Positions 22,534 to 33,890 of a stretch of DNA of 64,000 bases are shown piece by piece. Position 1 is the first letter of the stretch; each line of letters starts with the position of its first letter. The translations under genes were made by a program, and so were the position numbers. Under the pieces are notes generated by a model. The model did not search any database and was not told the DNA's origin. It saw only the letters and a program-made list of their open reading frames with translations. The DNA lies in contig JADLZK010007793.1 of assembly GCA_015847255.1 (NCBI GenBank), positions 930,001 to 994,000 on the forward strand. Direction: 5' to 3'. The stretch is from Hyparrhenia diplandra. Its lineage: Eukaryota; Streptophyta; Magnoliopsida; Poales; Poaceae.

Positions 22534-23932
22534 TGTTGACAATAGTTATTGTCAACTTTTACCATCAACTTCTACATAAAATGATACAAAAGGAATCATA
22601 AAATTAGATGTAGGGTTTTATTCTAACAAGTTCCATGAGTTTGGTGTTTTTATTTGTCTTGTAGGTTTTCTTAGGTTTTCATTGAATAAAAGTATCTTTA
22701 TATGATGGATTAGAGTGAATCATTGTGAAGAGCTCATCAAGACTATCGAAAACGGATATATTACTTGCCATATTTGGAGTCCGAGTCAAAAAGATATGAG
22801 ACCGCAGAGCGTGGTCTAGTATTTTGGCCATGCTTTCTCTCATACGAACTCCGTTTTTCGATTGTGAGTACTCTATGGAAAGCTTATTCAGAGGCCTACG
22901 CACCCGTAGAAGCCCAAGACCTAACTCCACAACAGGGCTGGGCGGCACCATACAAGGGCCGGGCGGCACCTCTAGAGGCTCCATGTCACACTTCGGAAGC
23001 TTCCTCCACCAACCTATGGGAACCCTAGAATCTACTCTAGCCATTGACATAAGTCGGGTTTGATCCAACGGCTCACATCCATCCCTCAGGGCTATAAATA
23101 AAGAGGCGGGGCTCCCCCGAAAACCCTAACTCATTATCCTCATGTCGAGCGAGAGCAATTCCAATTAGCTACTATGGATATGATTAGCAATCAAGATTAG
23201 ACTAATTCTTAGAATTAGTCTATGATTAGAAATAGTTTAGATCTAGTAATGAGTAGATTAGAGGAGCTCGGCCTGTCGGATCTTTCTCGGTGTATTCTGC
23301 ATGGGATCAAAGTTCTTCTTTGACGAGGAACTTGCTCCCGAGATTCTCTCGTGAGTCAACTTCTTATTAAAGTAAGCATTGGTTTATATTGTTCTTCTTG
23401 TTTGCAACTCTCTTTTGAGTACTTTTAATCTTGGTGATTTCTTGATTAAAGGAATAATTGCTAGTGTAGGCATGGTGCTTAGACTAGGGTTATTTGTGAA
23501 TGCCCTCTATTGGCCTTGAATCGGGTGGTAGTATCGTGAAGGAAGGTGACTTTTATAGCTTCATTGAATCCTCAAGTAGCCCACCTCTTGTCAATAGTTA
23601 ATGGTAGGCTTTTTGTTTGTTCTTAGTAGAGTAATTTTGCCTTACCCTATTAAGGATTAGCGTCCTAGATAGAAAACGTAAGTATGAATCAATTTTATGG
23701 ATGTTTGAATTAGAAACGGCTTGAGGAATCTCCTTTATCAAGCTAGTTTCTTAAGTACCTTGATTGTGAAGTTTGGGTTAAGTTAGATCTTTGTTATATT
23801 CACCTACTGTTCCTTTGGGTTAGGATAATTAAAACTAGGAGTTTATCTTTTTGGTGAAGTGCTACAATGTATTTCTATCTGTAAACTGCGGATATCTTTA
23901 TCTTTATTGTGTGCATTTAATAAATACCAACA
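22534..23932 (+). repeat. Element A 3' LTR
   Basis: 1,399 bp, TG...CA, ends at 23932 and is followed by the agaag duplication. TATA box at 23092-23100. Confidence 0.88.
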
Positions 23933-23937
23933 AGAAG

Positions 23938-24564
23938 CCCAAAGAGGTGCATATGGTACCTAAATAAGGATAGGATAGATATGTCAAAAGTAGGTGTGAT
24001 TACACCTATTCCTAATCCTAAATAGAATGTAAGGACGTAGGGATTTCTATGTAAACAGAGTATCCTATTTCCATAGGCTCGAATGACCCCTTCTCGTAAT
24101 AAGAATGTGTGCGAATCTCTTGCCGGAATATCCTGCTGATATATTTTTTTGTGTGCGTGTGTGACGGGGGTGCACCACTAATAGAGAACATGGCCCCAAT
24201 GGCGGGGAATGCTTCTTGAAAGAAGACCCGTTCTCCATGTTCTTTTTCTTGGGCATCGCTTGCCACATCAAAATTTTGGAACGCACCAACGTATGGTGTC
24301 TTTGTGAAGTTGGATCATTCACTGAGGGAAATGCAAGCAAATCCGTCAAGTCATTTCACAAAGCTAGGGAATCAATTTATCATGCCGGGATGAAGCATAT
24401 TGAGATTGACTTTCATCCGCGATCTCAATACCGCTACGAAGGCGACTCACCATTAGGTTTATTAGCACGAAGGAATCCTCTTTACCCAACCTTGATTGAA
24501 CTTTTTGGATTGGTTTTTCTACGCCACTGGCGCCTAGCTTTTGATTTTTTGCTGATTTCGCGTT
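23938..24564. other. Unassigned; possible copia tail at 24290-24440
   Basis: Organelle-like AT-rich DNA (23945-24110), then a plus frame containing GMKHIEIDFHP, which resembles the TKHI-(E/D)-(V/I)-D-H-F motif at the end of copia RNase H. One motif is not enough for a firm call. Confidence 0.25.
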
Positions 24565-25730
24565 GAATCACCACTTAGCGGGGTTATTAGGACTTGGGTC
24601 TCTTTCTTGGAGGGACACCAAATCCATGTATCTTTATCGATTAACCAATTTCTCAACGCTGGGTTTGATCCTAAAGAGATACCACTTCCTCATGAATTTA
24701 TCTTGAATCGCGACCTTTTGGCTCAACTTTATCCTAGTTTTGCCGAAGGAGCAACCCCTTTTTCACCTTGAATTGGTCCAAATATGCGGAATTTCTTAGT
24801 TTTCACGGAGGACTAGATCCAATAACTAGTGGTCTATGGTTGAGCGATATTACACACCATCATTTAGCTATTGCTATTCTTTTTCCCGATCGCTGGTCAT
24901 ATGTATAGGACCAATTGGGGTATTGGTCATGGACTTAAAGATATTTTGAGGCTCATAAGGGCCCATTTACGGGACAAGGCCATAAAGGTCTCTATGAAAT
25001 CCTAACAACATCATGGCATGCTCAATTATCTCTTAACCTAGCTATGCTAGACTCTACAACTATTGTTGTAGCTCATCATATGTACTCTATGCCCCCTATC
25101 CATACCTAGCTACTAACTATGGTACATAACTTTCCTTGTTCACACACCACATGTGGATTGGCGGATTTCTAATAGTTGGTGCTTACGCACATGCAGCCAT
25201 TTTTATGGTAAGAGACTATGATCCAACTACTGATACAACGATCTATTAGATCGCGTCCTTAGACACCGCGATGCAATCATATCCCACCTTAACTGGGTAT
25301 GTATATTTACGGGTTTTTCACGATTTTGGCTTGTACATTCATAATGATACCATGAGTGCTTTAGGCTGTCCCCAAGATATGTTTTTAGATACCGCCATAC
25401 AATTACAACCCATCTTTGCTCAATGGATACAAAATATCCATGCCGGGCGCCTCGGCGTATGACTCTCGCCGCAAACAACAAGTACCATTTTAACGGGGGG
25501 TATGGCGAAGTTAGTAGTCAGAGGCGGCAAAGTAGCTTTTGTTACCTATTCCATTAGGAACCGTGGATTTTGTAGTCCATCACATTCATGCATTTACTAT
25601 CCATGTGATCTGTATTAATACTTTTGAAAGGTGTTTTATTTGCTCGCAGTTCCCGTCTGATACCTAATAAAGCAAATCTTGGCTTTCGCTTCCCTTGCGA
25701 CGGACCTAGGCGAGGGCAAAGCATTCCTTT
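24565..25730 (+). pseudogene. psaA: Plastid-derived psaA fragment
   Basis: Broken frames together cover the middle of the photosystem I P700 apoprotein A1: NHHLAGLLGLGSLSW, PLPHEFILNRDLLAQLYPSF, AHHMYSMP, DYDPTT, FGLYIHNDTMSALG, QLQPIFAQWIQNIHAG, GVLFARSSRLIP and KANLGFRFPCDGP, in collinear order. About 390 of 750 codons are represented, with many frame breaks and stops, so it is a dead nuclear copy. The normal protein is a thylakoid membrane reaction-centre subunit. Confidence 0.88.
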
Positions 25731-25814
25731 CTTTTTATTGAGGGTTCTAGCAATTGATATCCTTTTGCAAATAATTAAAATGCAATTTCGTGATCCGGAT
25801 CTTTAATTGTGGAA

Positions 25815-26235
25815 ACCCTACCCCCCCCAAACAGTCAGATTTTTCCTCCACGTCGATAGGGAGCTAAAAGATCGACCACCTTAATGCCCTGTTTCAAAGA
25901 TAGATAATTTCGTATCTAACTTCGATAAAGGCACCATTGCAGATCTATGAATAGGGAATGTTGCACTAGTATCCACAGGACCCAAATTGTCAATAGGCTC
26001 CCCAAGAACGTTAAAATTCATCCAGAGTAGCTCCACCAATTTGGAACACCGAGAGGAGTTCCCATGTCAATCACTTCCATTCCTCTCATCAACCCGTCTC
26101 GTAGCACTCATAGCCACGGCTCTAACTCCGATTATTTCCTAATAATTGTTGTACCTCACAAGTCACATTAATTTGCTTATCGGCAGTTTCTCGACTCTTG
26201 ACTATCAAAGCATTATAAAATGATGGAAGATGCAT
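25815..26235 (-). pseudogene. atpB: Plastid-derived atpB fragment
   Basis: On the minus strand: DKQINVTCEVQQLLGNN, AVAMSAT, LMRGMEVID, FNVLGEP, DNLGPVDTSATFPIHRSA and LSIFETGIKVVDLLAPY, collinear with residues of roughly 50-165 of the plastid ATP synthase beta subunit. It abuts the psaA fragment in the opposite orientation, although the genes are separate in the plastome, so fragments were joined on or after insertion. Frameshifted and without its nucleotide-binding loop. Confidence 0.88.
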
Positions 26236-27395
26236 ATTATTCTCTCGTAGTCGGGGCTAAGAACGATCCTCTTATCCAACTTTCTGTCTGTCCCAAAATT
26301 GAACCTTGGTACTGCTCTACTTCAGCATTCTACGACTGAATCCATTCTAGAAATGATGAGTTGCCCATAGTAGAAGTTTACCTACACTGACTGGGTTAGG
26401 ATGAGGTCTGACATTGTAGATTGGAATTTATTTATTGTCAGGAAGCTAAAGAAGCTTTTTGCCTGGAATGAAGCTACTGTCCCAATAGGTGAATGATCGT
26501 TCCCCTGCAGCAAAAGCATAAGCGATTGGAAGATATGATCTTTCTATGAAGACTAGCAGAAGTTCCCCAGAGGGGGCCCTCTTCGTTGATCTATTCTATG
26601 GTGTATAAAGTGCTGCTTTTGAAGTAAGGAATCCGATCTCCATGTCTAAAGTAGCATCCACTATAGCCTTGTGGGCTGGGTCGGGCACCTGCATAGACAT
26701 CAGGTCAAGACTTTTCAGAAATAGATAAGCCAATATACACTCCACATATCTCCTCGTTCTTTTCAAGCACCTCACTTTGGAACTAAGAAATCCAAACAAA
26801 CCCACCAACTTAAGATTATGCGGATTGGGTATCCAATCAATTAATCCTCCAAACCAACTTCCACCCCCGCTTAACCTGTCTCGCTCTACGTGGGCAACAA
26901 ACCATTCATTCAAGTCGCCTCGGTAGCTATCATTCTTTTAGCTTGCACCTTTCACTCTTAAATTCACACCAAGGCACGCACCGTCGACACCCATCACAGT
27001 TCCACAAGGTAGACCTTTTGCCCAGGTTCCTACATCTTGCACGACACCCATTCCTATCCATCCACCCCCACGTGAGCCATTTCCTTTATCGGCAACCTAT
27101 GTTACATCTTCAACTCCTTCCCTTCCTAAATTTTGTCCCATATCGTGGTATAATGAAGCAGTTTTTTAGTTGTATCGACCCGGCCGCCACTAATTTATCT
27201 TTACGGTGTCACCATTGCAAACCGTAGGAATCTCTCCAAGGGTAGTAGGTTGGGGGAGCACCTTCCATTTGCCTTATCGGACCCTCGATCATACTCTTTT
27301 CAGATAGCCGGAAAGGAATGACCTAACTTACCACTGTGTAGGTGTGGATACGGTATCACCAAAGAACTCTACCAAGTTGGCCACAGGGTTATATC
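26236..27395. other. Unassigned sequence left of element E
   Basis: Open frames at 26596-26913 (minus, 105 residues) and 26943-27227 (plus, 94 residues) have no motif I recognise. The text has an organelle-like feel, but I cannot place it in a plastid or mitochondrial gene. Confidence 0.3.
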
Positions 27396-27858
27396 CTAGC
27401 CTGCGGCTCTACTACTCTTGGAAGGCAGCGGAAGCGAGGCTACGGTGAATTCTGTTGTAATTAAGATAGAACACTAGTCAGATCTCTATATGAGAAGGGA
27501 GTTTGACTCATCATCGGATGACCCTCTTTGTATCCGACTAGGACCATAGCGAGTTCCTCGGTCCCTTCCTTGATATAAAAAGGCGACCGAGGAACACCTC
27601 TTAGAGGGACTTGAATGACAATAAGTGTTGTAAGCAACGCAACCGAGGCTGTAAGCCCTCCGGTTGACCCCATCAATCAAAAACAGGCTCACGCCGATTG
27701 GACGTAAAGGTCTTTACTTGATCTCCGATCGAGGGCCCGAACCAGTATAAAAACCCGCTCTCATGTCACCGCGAACAAACGGTCGGGCTCTAGGTTCATC
27801 GAGGGGCCCGAACAATCGCCCCGATTCACCCCGCGGGCGTGCTCTTGGTCGTAAAACA
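27396..27858 (+). repeat. Probable 5' LTR of element E (left boundary uncertain)
   Basis: Ends aaaaca at 27858 immediately before the PBS. Two TATA-like boxes: gatataaaaagg near 27572 and agtataaaaaccc near 27744. The start may be tgttgtaattaag at 27453. There is no second LTR in the window to confirm it. Confidence 0.4.
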
Positions 27859-27861
27859 TCG

Positions 27862-27884
27862 ATAGGCGGCGCGCCCGGTAAGGG
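27862..27884 (+). other. Element E primer-binding site
   Basis: ggcggcgcgcccggtaaggg resembles the tggcgcgccaggtaggggg site of grass Tat elements, with a few changes. Confidence 0.5.
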
Positions 27885-27928
27885 CTCTCGTCGAATTTCA
27901 GCACGAGAGTCCGACGGACCATGACTCC

Positions 27929-29840
27929 ATGGGCTCACCAGCAGGATCAACAATCATCTTCGGCTCATGGGTCTGCGAGATCGGTGGCAACGGCAAGACT
28001 CGAAGCTACCTTCTCGAAGATTCTAGAAGTAAAGACTCAGAACTCACCGAGAAGCTCAAGCAACTGACGATCTCCGAAGCCGCCTTGAACAAGGAAGACA
28101 GGTACGAAGCTGATTTGGAAGACAACGCAACTACGGGGTGAAACCAACTTCAAAATCAACTCCGAGAACGACTTCAAACCGAAGTCGAACCTAACTCCAA
28201 AAATAGCTCCCCTAGCTACTCGACTCCAACTCGGATAAGGAAGGCGACTTCAAAAAAACAACTCGGCTTTCGCACCGGGTTACCTTTCAGTTCCCAATGG
28301 GACTACGCAACTCTGGACGGACACATACGCTGACGCATCAAGGAAACTTTGAAGAAGAAGTTGGAGATTCCTTTGAAGGGCGTGCAACAAGGATTGATTC
28401 TAACAAGGATGCCAGAGGATTGCATCATCCACTGGCCGAGAACCCTTGCAAGAACAAATCAACAAGAAGACAAGACCGTCGAGAAAAGCGTTGGAAGAAA
28501 AGTGTGGAGGCCAAAGGCACATCCCACCAGAGAAATCATGGTGGTGGCAGAGCACGGTCACCGCTCCTCCAACCGTGAGGCTCCCAACACGGATGAAGAC
28601 GCCTCGCATATCTCGCCAGATGAAAGAACTTCGGAAAAACGGCCGAGGATCAACGTCTGGAAAGGCTGAAGAAGAATAAGCTGAAAGGAGGACGACGAAG
28701 GAGAGCTGTTCGCCGAAAAGAAGCCTAGGAAAAGTACGAGGGGGCGGTCGAGGCGCAGTATAGCGTAAAGAAGGCCGAGAGGAAAGCAAAGGACAAACTC
28801 AACTCTACTCAGGAGAAGATCAAAGAGTTGGCAGAACAACTCGAGTCGCGTCAAACCTAAACGACGAAGAAAAAGCTCGTTATGGAGGCACTACAGGAAA
28901 ACAACACTCGGTAGGGTCTGTGAGCTCCCTCGCACTCGAGGGTAAACAACTCCCAAGCACAAGCAAGCCGAGCAAACGTCTTCGAGAGGCCGAGCATGCA
29001 TGCCGGAGAACAATTCAAGGAACCTGCACCTCCACACGTGGACAATGAAAGAAGTCATAGGCCCCCAAGGAGGAGCATCGCCCCAAGACCAAGCGGCGGG
29101 GAGGAGGTAGCGAGAATCAAGCTTTCGACCTGCAATGACAAGGAGTGGGACAAGAGGAGAAAGAACTCGGAAGACTTGAAGGAAGAACGATGGGAAGCTA
29201 CGATAGGTTCCCCCGCTTGCTCATGAAAGGCTATAGGAGATCAAGCTACCGCCAAATTCAAGCCTTCAAACCACTCGAAATATGATGGGAAAACAGAGCC
29301 CAGGCAATGGCTCCGAGTCTACTCACAATCCAATGAGTTAGCGGGAGGGACAACAACGCTAAGGCTATTTTATTCCCCATGGCACTAGAGGCCATGCCGC
29401 TCCAGTGGTTCGACAAGATCGAAGAGGGCTCAATAAGATACTGGGAAGACTTGCAGAAAGTTTTTTGCAACAACTTCACAGGAAACATCACCCATCCAAT
29501 TACTTAGGCTGAACTGAAAGGGCTCAAACAGAAGCAAGGAGAAACCTTGAGAGATTTCTATTGAAGATTTGGCGAGATGAGATCCCAAGTGCACGACATC
29601 ACGGAAAGAGAAGTGATCGACGCCTTCAGCAACAGGATTTTCTCAAGATGGCAATTCTCAGACTTCTACAAAGACAACCCAAGAACAAATGACCAGTTCA
29701 AGCAGACCGTCGAGAAGATGATTGGCGCTGAGGAAAGAACTTGGTAACAATTTCTGGAGGGAAAGAACTCAGAAGGTCAGAAAAGGGAAACAAACAACTC
29801 CCAACCCAACAAGAAGAGGGGACCAGACAATACAGTCGCC
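27929..29840 (+). pseudogene. Element E gag, broken
   Basis: An N-terminal acidic, coiled-coil-prone part (28000-28850) precedes the Retrotrans_gag-like capsid core at about 29250-29730, readable across frames: KYDGKTEPRQWL, PLQWFDKIEEGS, RYWEDLQKVF, KQKQGETLRDF, DNPRTNDQFKQTVEKMIGA. In-frame stops at 29507 (TAG where CAG is expected) and 29563 (TGA where CGA is expected) fit C-to-T change at CHG and CG sites. Gag would form the retroelement particle in the cytoplasm. Confidence 0.7.
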
Positions 29841-30839
29841 ATGGCAGAGAAGCCCAAGAAATTCCACAAGCAGAAATTCAATAAAGGCAGCATAAGACTA
29901 GAAGACCTGCCTTGCATATACCACCCAGGAGCTCAACACACACTTGGAAGCTGTTTGACATTCCGAGAAAAATACAAGGCAGAAAACAACTCTACCCCGA
30001 AGCAAGAGGACCAGGAAGACAAGAAAGAACACGATGGTGAACCAAAGACTGGAGACTACCAAAAGGCGACAAAATCTCTAAATGTCATATTCGCCAGTGT
30101 TCCTGGATCCAAGAGTAAAAGACAAGACAAGCTAGCACTCCGATCAATCATGGCAGCAGAACTAGCTACACCCCACTACCTCAACTGGTCCCAATACCCG
30201 ATTCAATTCACAAGGGAGGATCAGTGGACAAGTGTAGGCAACGCCGGGCTGTATCCTTTAGTGCTAGAACCTACAATAGCTGGAGTCACAGTCACCAAGG
30301 TCCTAATCGACGGAGGAGCTGGGCTGAACATCATCTTCTCAGAGACTCTGGACAAGATGAGACTAGACCTCTCTGGGTTAATCGCTCCGTCTAATACACC
30401 GTTCTACGGGATAGGCCCTAGATGTGCAGCGATACCAATCAGACAAGTCACACTCCTAGTAATGTTTGGATCTCCTTCCAACTACAGAATGGAGTACATC
30501 AAGTTCGAAGTGGCCGATCTCGAATCACCTTACCACGCCATCATGGGGAGGCCCGCCATTGCCAAATTCATGGCCATACCTCACTACCCATACTTATTGC
30601 TGAAGATGACGGCACCATTTGGAGTTCTTTTCGCTCAAAGGAGACCTCAAGAAGGCTTTCGATTGCGACGTACAAGCAATCCAGATCGCAAACAAACAGA
30701 AGAACTCCTGGAGAAGAAAGAAGTCGATAAGCTAGTGGAGGAAACAAATCTGGAAGAACTCGAGATACCAGCCAAAAGACAAGCAATTGTGGCACCCACA
30801 AGAAGCCGACGTCAAGCACATCGACTTACAAGCGGGTGA
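29841..30839 (+). CDS. Element E gag C-terminus and aspartic protease (intact stretch)
   Basis: A 332-residue frame. Residues 26-46 hold CIYHPGAQHTLGSC, the degenerate Cys/His box of Tat gag. The protease active site is VLIDGGAGLNIIF (about residue 155; D-G-G instead of D-T/S-G, usual in Tat elements), followed by the second conserved loop YHAIMGRPAIAKFM near residue 234. The tail leads toward RT. It is the longest unbroken retroelement frame in the window. It is part of a polyprotein, so the first methionine is not a true start. Confidence 0.75.
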   Translation: MAEKPKKFHKQKFNKGSIRLEDLPCIYHPGAQHTLGSCLTFREKYKAENNSTPKQEDQEDKKEHDGEPKTGDYQKATKSLNVIFASVPGSKSKRQDKLALRSIMAAELATPHYLNWSQYPIQFTREDQWTSVGNAGLYPLVLEPTIAGVTVTKVLIDGGAGLNIIFSETLDKMRLDLSGLIAPSNTPFYGIGPRCAAIPIRQVTLLVMFGSPSNYRMEYIKFEVADLESPYHAIMGRPAIAKFMAIPHYPYLLLKMTAPFGVLFAQRRPQEGFRLRRTSNPDRKQTEELLEKKEVDKLVEETNLEELEIPAKRQAIVAPTRSRRQAHRLTSG

Positions 30840-30894
30840 TCCATCCAAGATAGCGATCATCAGCGCACACCAATCTCCGAAATAGGAATACGCG

Positions 30895-31815
30895 CTCACT
30901 AACTTTCTACAGGATCACAAAGACATCTTCGCTTGGAAACCTGCACACATGCCTGGGGTCCCAAGAAAGTTGGGTCGAAAGTCTGAAATCGACATCAATG
31001 AAGGGTCCAAACCCATCGGACAAAAGGCGAGAAGGTTCTCACCAAAAAGAAAGAAGCCATCAAGAAGGAAATCGCGAAGCTACTCGCTGTGGGATTCATC
31101 AGAGAAATCCTACATCTAGATTGGTTGGCAAATCCAGTTTTGGTTCAAAAGAAGAACACTTCAGAATGGCACATGTGTGTTGACTACACCCGACTGAACA
31201 AGCATCGCCCAAAAAGATCCCTTTGGACTACCAAGGATTGATCAAATAGTAGACTCGACAGCAGGATCAGCTCTACTATCATTCTTGGACTGCTACTCAG
31301 GGTATCACCTGTGGCTAAAAAGAGAAGATCAGAGCAAGACCCCTTTCATCACTCCGTTTGGTGCCTACTGCTACAAAACATTGTCTTTTGGCCTAAAGAA
31401 CACTGGAGCAACATATCAAAGAGCGATACGGACTTGTTTGGGAGAGCAAATCAGCAGGAACACTGAGGCATACGTTGATGATGTAGTGGTAAAGACAAAA
31501 GAGCCTGACACTCTGATACAAGACCTGGAAGAGACTTTCAACAACCTCAAGAAGTGGCAATGGAAGCTCAATCCAACAAAATGCATTTTTGGCATACCCT
31601 CGGGATAGCTACAAGGTTTCTTGGTCAGCAACAGAGGCATAGAAGCCAACACCAAGCAAATCAAAGCAATTACAGAGATGAAGCAACCCCAAAGCATAAA
31701 GGACGTCCAGAAACTCACTAGGTGCATGCCGGCACTCAACAGATTCATATCCAAACTTGGAGAGAAAGGACTACCCTTCTTCAAATTGATTAAGACCCGG
31801 GGAAAAGTTTGAATG
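30895..31815 (+). pseudogene. Element E reverse transcriptase, broken
   Basis: Collinear RT blocks: FAWKPAHMPGV, ANPVLVQKKN, WHMCVDYTRLN, SFLDCYSGYH, TPFGAYCYKTLSFGLKN, then the catalytic box AYVDDVVVKT near 31470, and LNPTKCIFGIPSG. A TAG at 31606 sits where a CAG is expected before LLGFLVS. Frame breaks near 31200. The catalytic aspartates are present but the chain is interrupted. Confidence 0.82.
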
Positions 31816-32310
31816 GACTGTAGAAGCTAACAAGGCATTGAAGAACTCACACAATACCTTGTAACAACTCCAGTCCTGACTCCTCCAAAAGAGCAAGAAG
31901 ACCTGATGCTGTATATCTCAGCAACAAATACAGTGGTCAGTGCCACAATCGTCGTGGAAAGAGAAGAGCCCGGGCACGCATACAAAGTGCAAAGGCCAGT
32001 TTACTACATGAGTGAGGTGCTTTTAGAGTCCAAAACTCGCTACCCTCATGTACAGAAACTACTCTATTCCATCCGATCACCTCAAGGAAGCTACGCCACT
32101 ACTTCGACAGCCACAAGATAACAGTGGTCACCGACTCCCCACTAGGAGACATCCTATGGAACGAGGACTTCGGCGGGGTGCATATCAAAATGGGCAATAG
32201 AGCTCGGATCATTGAATCCAGAGTTCTCCCCGTGAAGAGCAATCATATCCCAGGCACTCTCAGACTTCGTAGCAGAATGGACCGAGCTACAACAACCAGT
32301 ACCTGAAGAA
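31816..32310 (+). pseudogene. Element E RNase H, broken
   Basis: Fragments such as FEWTVEANKAL, DLMLYISATNTVVSA and RPVYYMSEVLLESKTRYP follow the RT as in the ordinary gypsy RNase H, which removes the RNA template during reverse transcription. Several frame breaks lie around 32100-32300. Confidence 0.7.
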
Positions 32311-32319
32311 ATCAATAAA

Positions 32320-32730
32320 CATTGGAGCATGTACTTCGATTGATCATTGAAGCTCAGGGGCGCAGGAGCCAGGATTCTATTCATATCTCCAGAAGGAAGA
32401 CAACTCAAGTACGAGCTACAAATCATGTGGCAAGCCACCAACAACGAAGCAGAGTATGAAGCACTCATCCACGGCCTCAAAGTAGCAAGAACTCTAGGGA
32501 TCAAGAGACTTCAAGTATATGGCGACTCCGCTGTTGTCATCAATCAAGTCAACAAGGAGTGGGGCTGCACCAAGGATAACATGGGCCTTTATTGCATAGA
32601 AGTTCACAAATTAGAAAAGAATTTCTAGGGCCTAGAAATCCTCTATGTCCTCCGAGATTCAAATGTGGCAAGAGACGTCCTGGCCAAACTCGGATCGGAT
32701 AGAGCGCAAGTCCCCCCCGGAGTATTCGTC
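32320..32730 (+). pseudogene. Element E second, archaeal-type RNase H
   Basis: WSMYFD, then LRGAGARILFISPEGRQL, WQATNNEAEYEALIHGLKVA, LGIKRLQVYGDSAVVINQV, followed by NVARDVLAKLGSDR. The conserved acidic set D, E (AEYEAL), D (YGDS) and D (ARDVLA) is visible. A TGA at 32341 replaces the glycine codon of the first DGS motif and TAG near 32628 breaks the end. Gain of this domain defines the Tat lineage. Confidence 0.8.
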
Positions 32731-33099
32731 GAAGAGCTCTCGAAACCCTCAATAAAAGAAGACTTGGAGGACGAAGCAATCCAGCAAACAACTCCAATAG
32801 AAGTGATGACAATCTCAACAGATCCTACAACAACACCATGGATCGCAGACATCATCAACTTCATCAAAAACAAGATGCTACCCCAAGATAAGGCGAAGCA
32901 ATAAGGATCTTGAGAAGAAGCAAGAACTACGTGCTAATCAGGGAAAAGCTATACAAAAAGAGCAAAGCATCATCAAGAGTATTACTCAAGTGCATCACTC
33001 AAAAAGAAGGAAAATAAATCCTCAAAGAAATCCATTCTAGATCTTTGCGGCAACCACACAACGTCAAGAACCCTCATGGGAAAAGCATTGAGAACTAGA

Positions 33100-33860
33100 T
33101 ACTCTTTGGCCAACAGCTCTCAAAGACGCTAAAAAAGAACTCGTTAGAAGATGCAAAGAATGCCAGATGTTCGCGAGACAGGCGCACGTACCAGCACACA
33201 ACCTGATATGCATACCTCCATCATGGCCTTTTTCGTGTTGGGGACTTGATCAAGTTGGACCACTTAAAAGAGCCAAAGGGGGATATCAGTACATCTTCAT
33301 CGCCATCGACAAGTTCACCAAGTGGATAGAGTACAAACCACTCGTCACCTATAGTTCCACGAAGGTAGTCAAGTTCATACAAGAAATCATGCATAGATTT
33401 GGAATGCCCAACGAGAATCATCACAGATATAGGATCGCCCTTCACAGCGGCTGAATTCGAAGATTGGGCACAAGACTGCAGAATCCGCATTGACTATGCA
33501 TCAGTGGCTCATCCTCAAGCTAATGGGCAAGTGGAAAGAGCCAACGGGCTAATCCTGGCTGGGCTGAAGCCAAGATTGTATGAAGATCTCAAAGATTATG
33601 GAGCAAAATGGATAGAAGAACTCCCAAAAGTCATCTGGGGATTAAGAACTCAAATCAGCAGAGCAACAGGCTACTCTCCTTTCTTCCTAAGGTACGGGTC
33701 AGAAGCTGTCTTGCTAGCGGACTTAATATGGAGCTCCCTAAGAATCGAACAACTCGAAGAAGGAGAAGGAGAGCAGACAAGAAGACTCGAGATTGATTGT
33801 GCAGAAGAAGTCAGAACAGATGCTACCCTACATGTGACAGAACCGACCAATTTATAAGAA
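33100..33860 (+). pseudogene. Element E integrase, frameshifted
   Basis: RCKECQMFA (zinc-binding Cys pair) and the core catalytic residues D in WGLDQVGPL, D in TDIGSPFTAAEFE and E in QANGQVERANG, followed by ATGYSPFFLRYGSEAVLL. One frameshift near 33410 separates the first and second catalytic aspartates. The second half (33399-33857) is an open frame. Integrase would insert the cDNA. Confidence 0.82.
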
Positions 33861-33890
33861 ATCAAGTATAATGGCGACTACTGAAGTAAT

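Larger units (their letters stand above)
15276..23932 (+). mobile_element. Element A: complete non-autonomous LTR retrotransposon (LARD-like), ~8.7 kb
   Basis: Two LTRs of about 1.4 kb start TGTTGAC and end CCAACA, flanked by a perfect 5-bp duplication. TATA boxes, the PBS remnant after the left LTR and the purine tract before the right LTR give plus orientation. The 5.9-kb interior has no recognisable gag, protease, RT, RNase H or integrase; it holds only an unidentified 5' ORF and a short 3' ORF related to one in element B. It therefore fits a large retrotransposon derivative that must borrow enzymes. PBS, PPT and 3' motif resemble those of B and C, so an Athila-like helper is likely. Confidence 0.88.
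27396..33890 (+). mobile_element. Element E: Tat-clade Ty3/gypsy retrotransposon, 3'-truncated
   Basis: Order on the plus strand: LTR-like segment, PBS, gag, protease, RT, RNase H, a second archaeal-type RNase H, integrase. The second RNase H is the hallmark of Tat elements (Ogre, Retand and RIRE2-like). Nearly every domain carries stops or frameshifts. After the integrase (33890) sequence similarity to any retroelement coding region stops: no antisense ORF, PPT or 3' LTR follows. Confidence 0.83.

Noticed and set aside
22679..23068. 130-residue minus-strand frame as a gene
   Set aside because: It lies wholly in the element A 3' LTR, opposite to its promoter, and the same region in the 5' LTR is interrupted.
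24565..26235. Functional photosynthesis genes
   Set aside because: psaA and atpB pieces are partial, frameshifted and in a nuclear TE context without targeting sequences.
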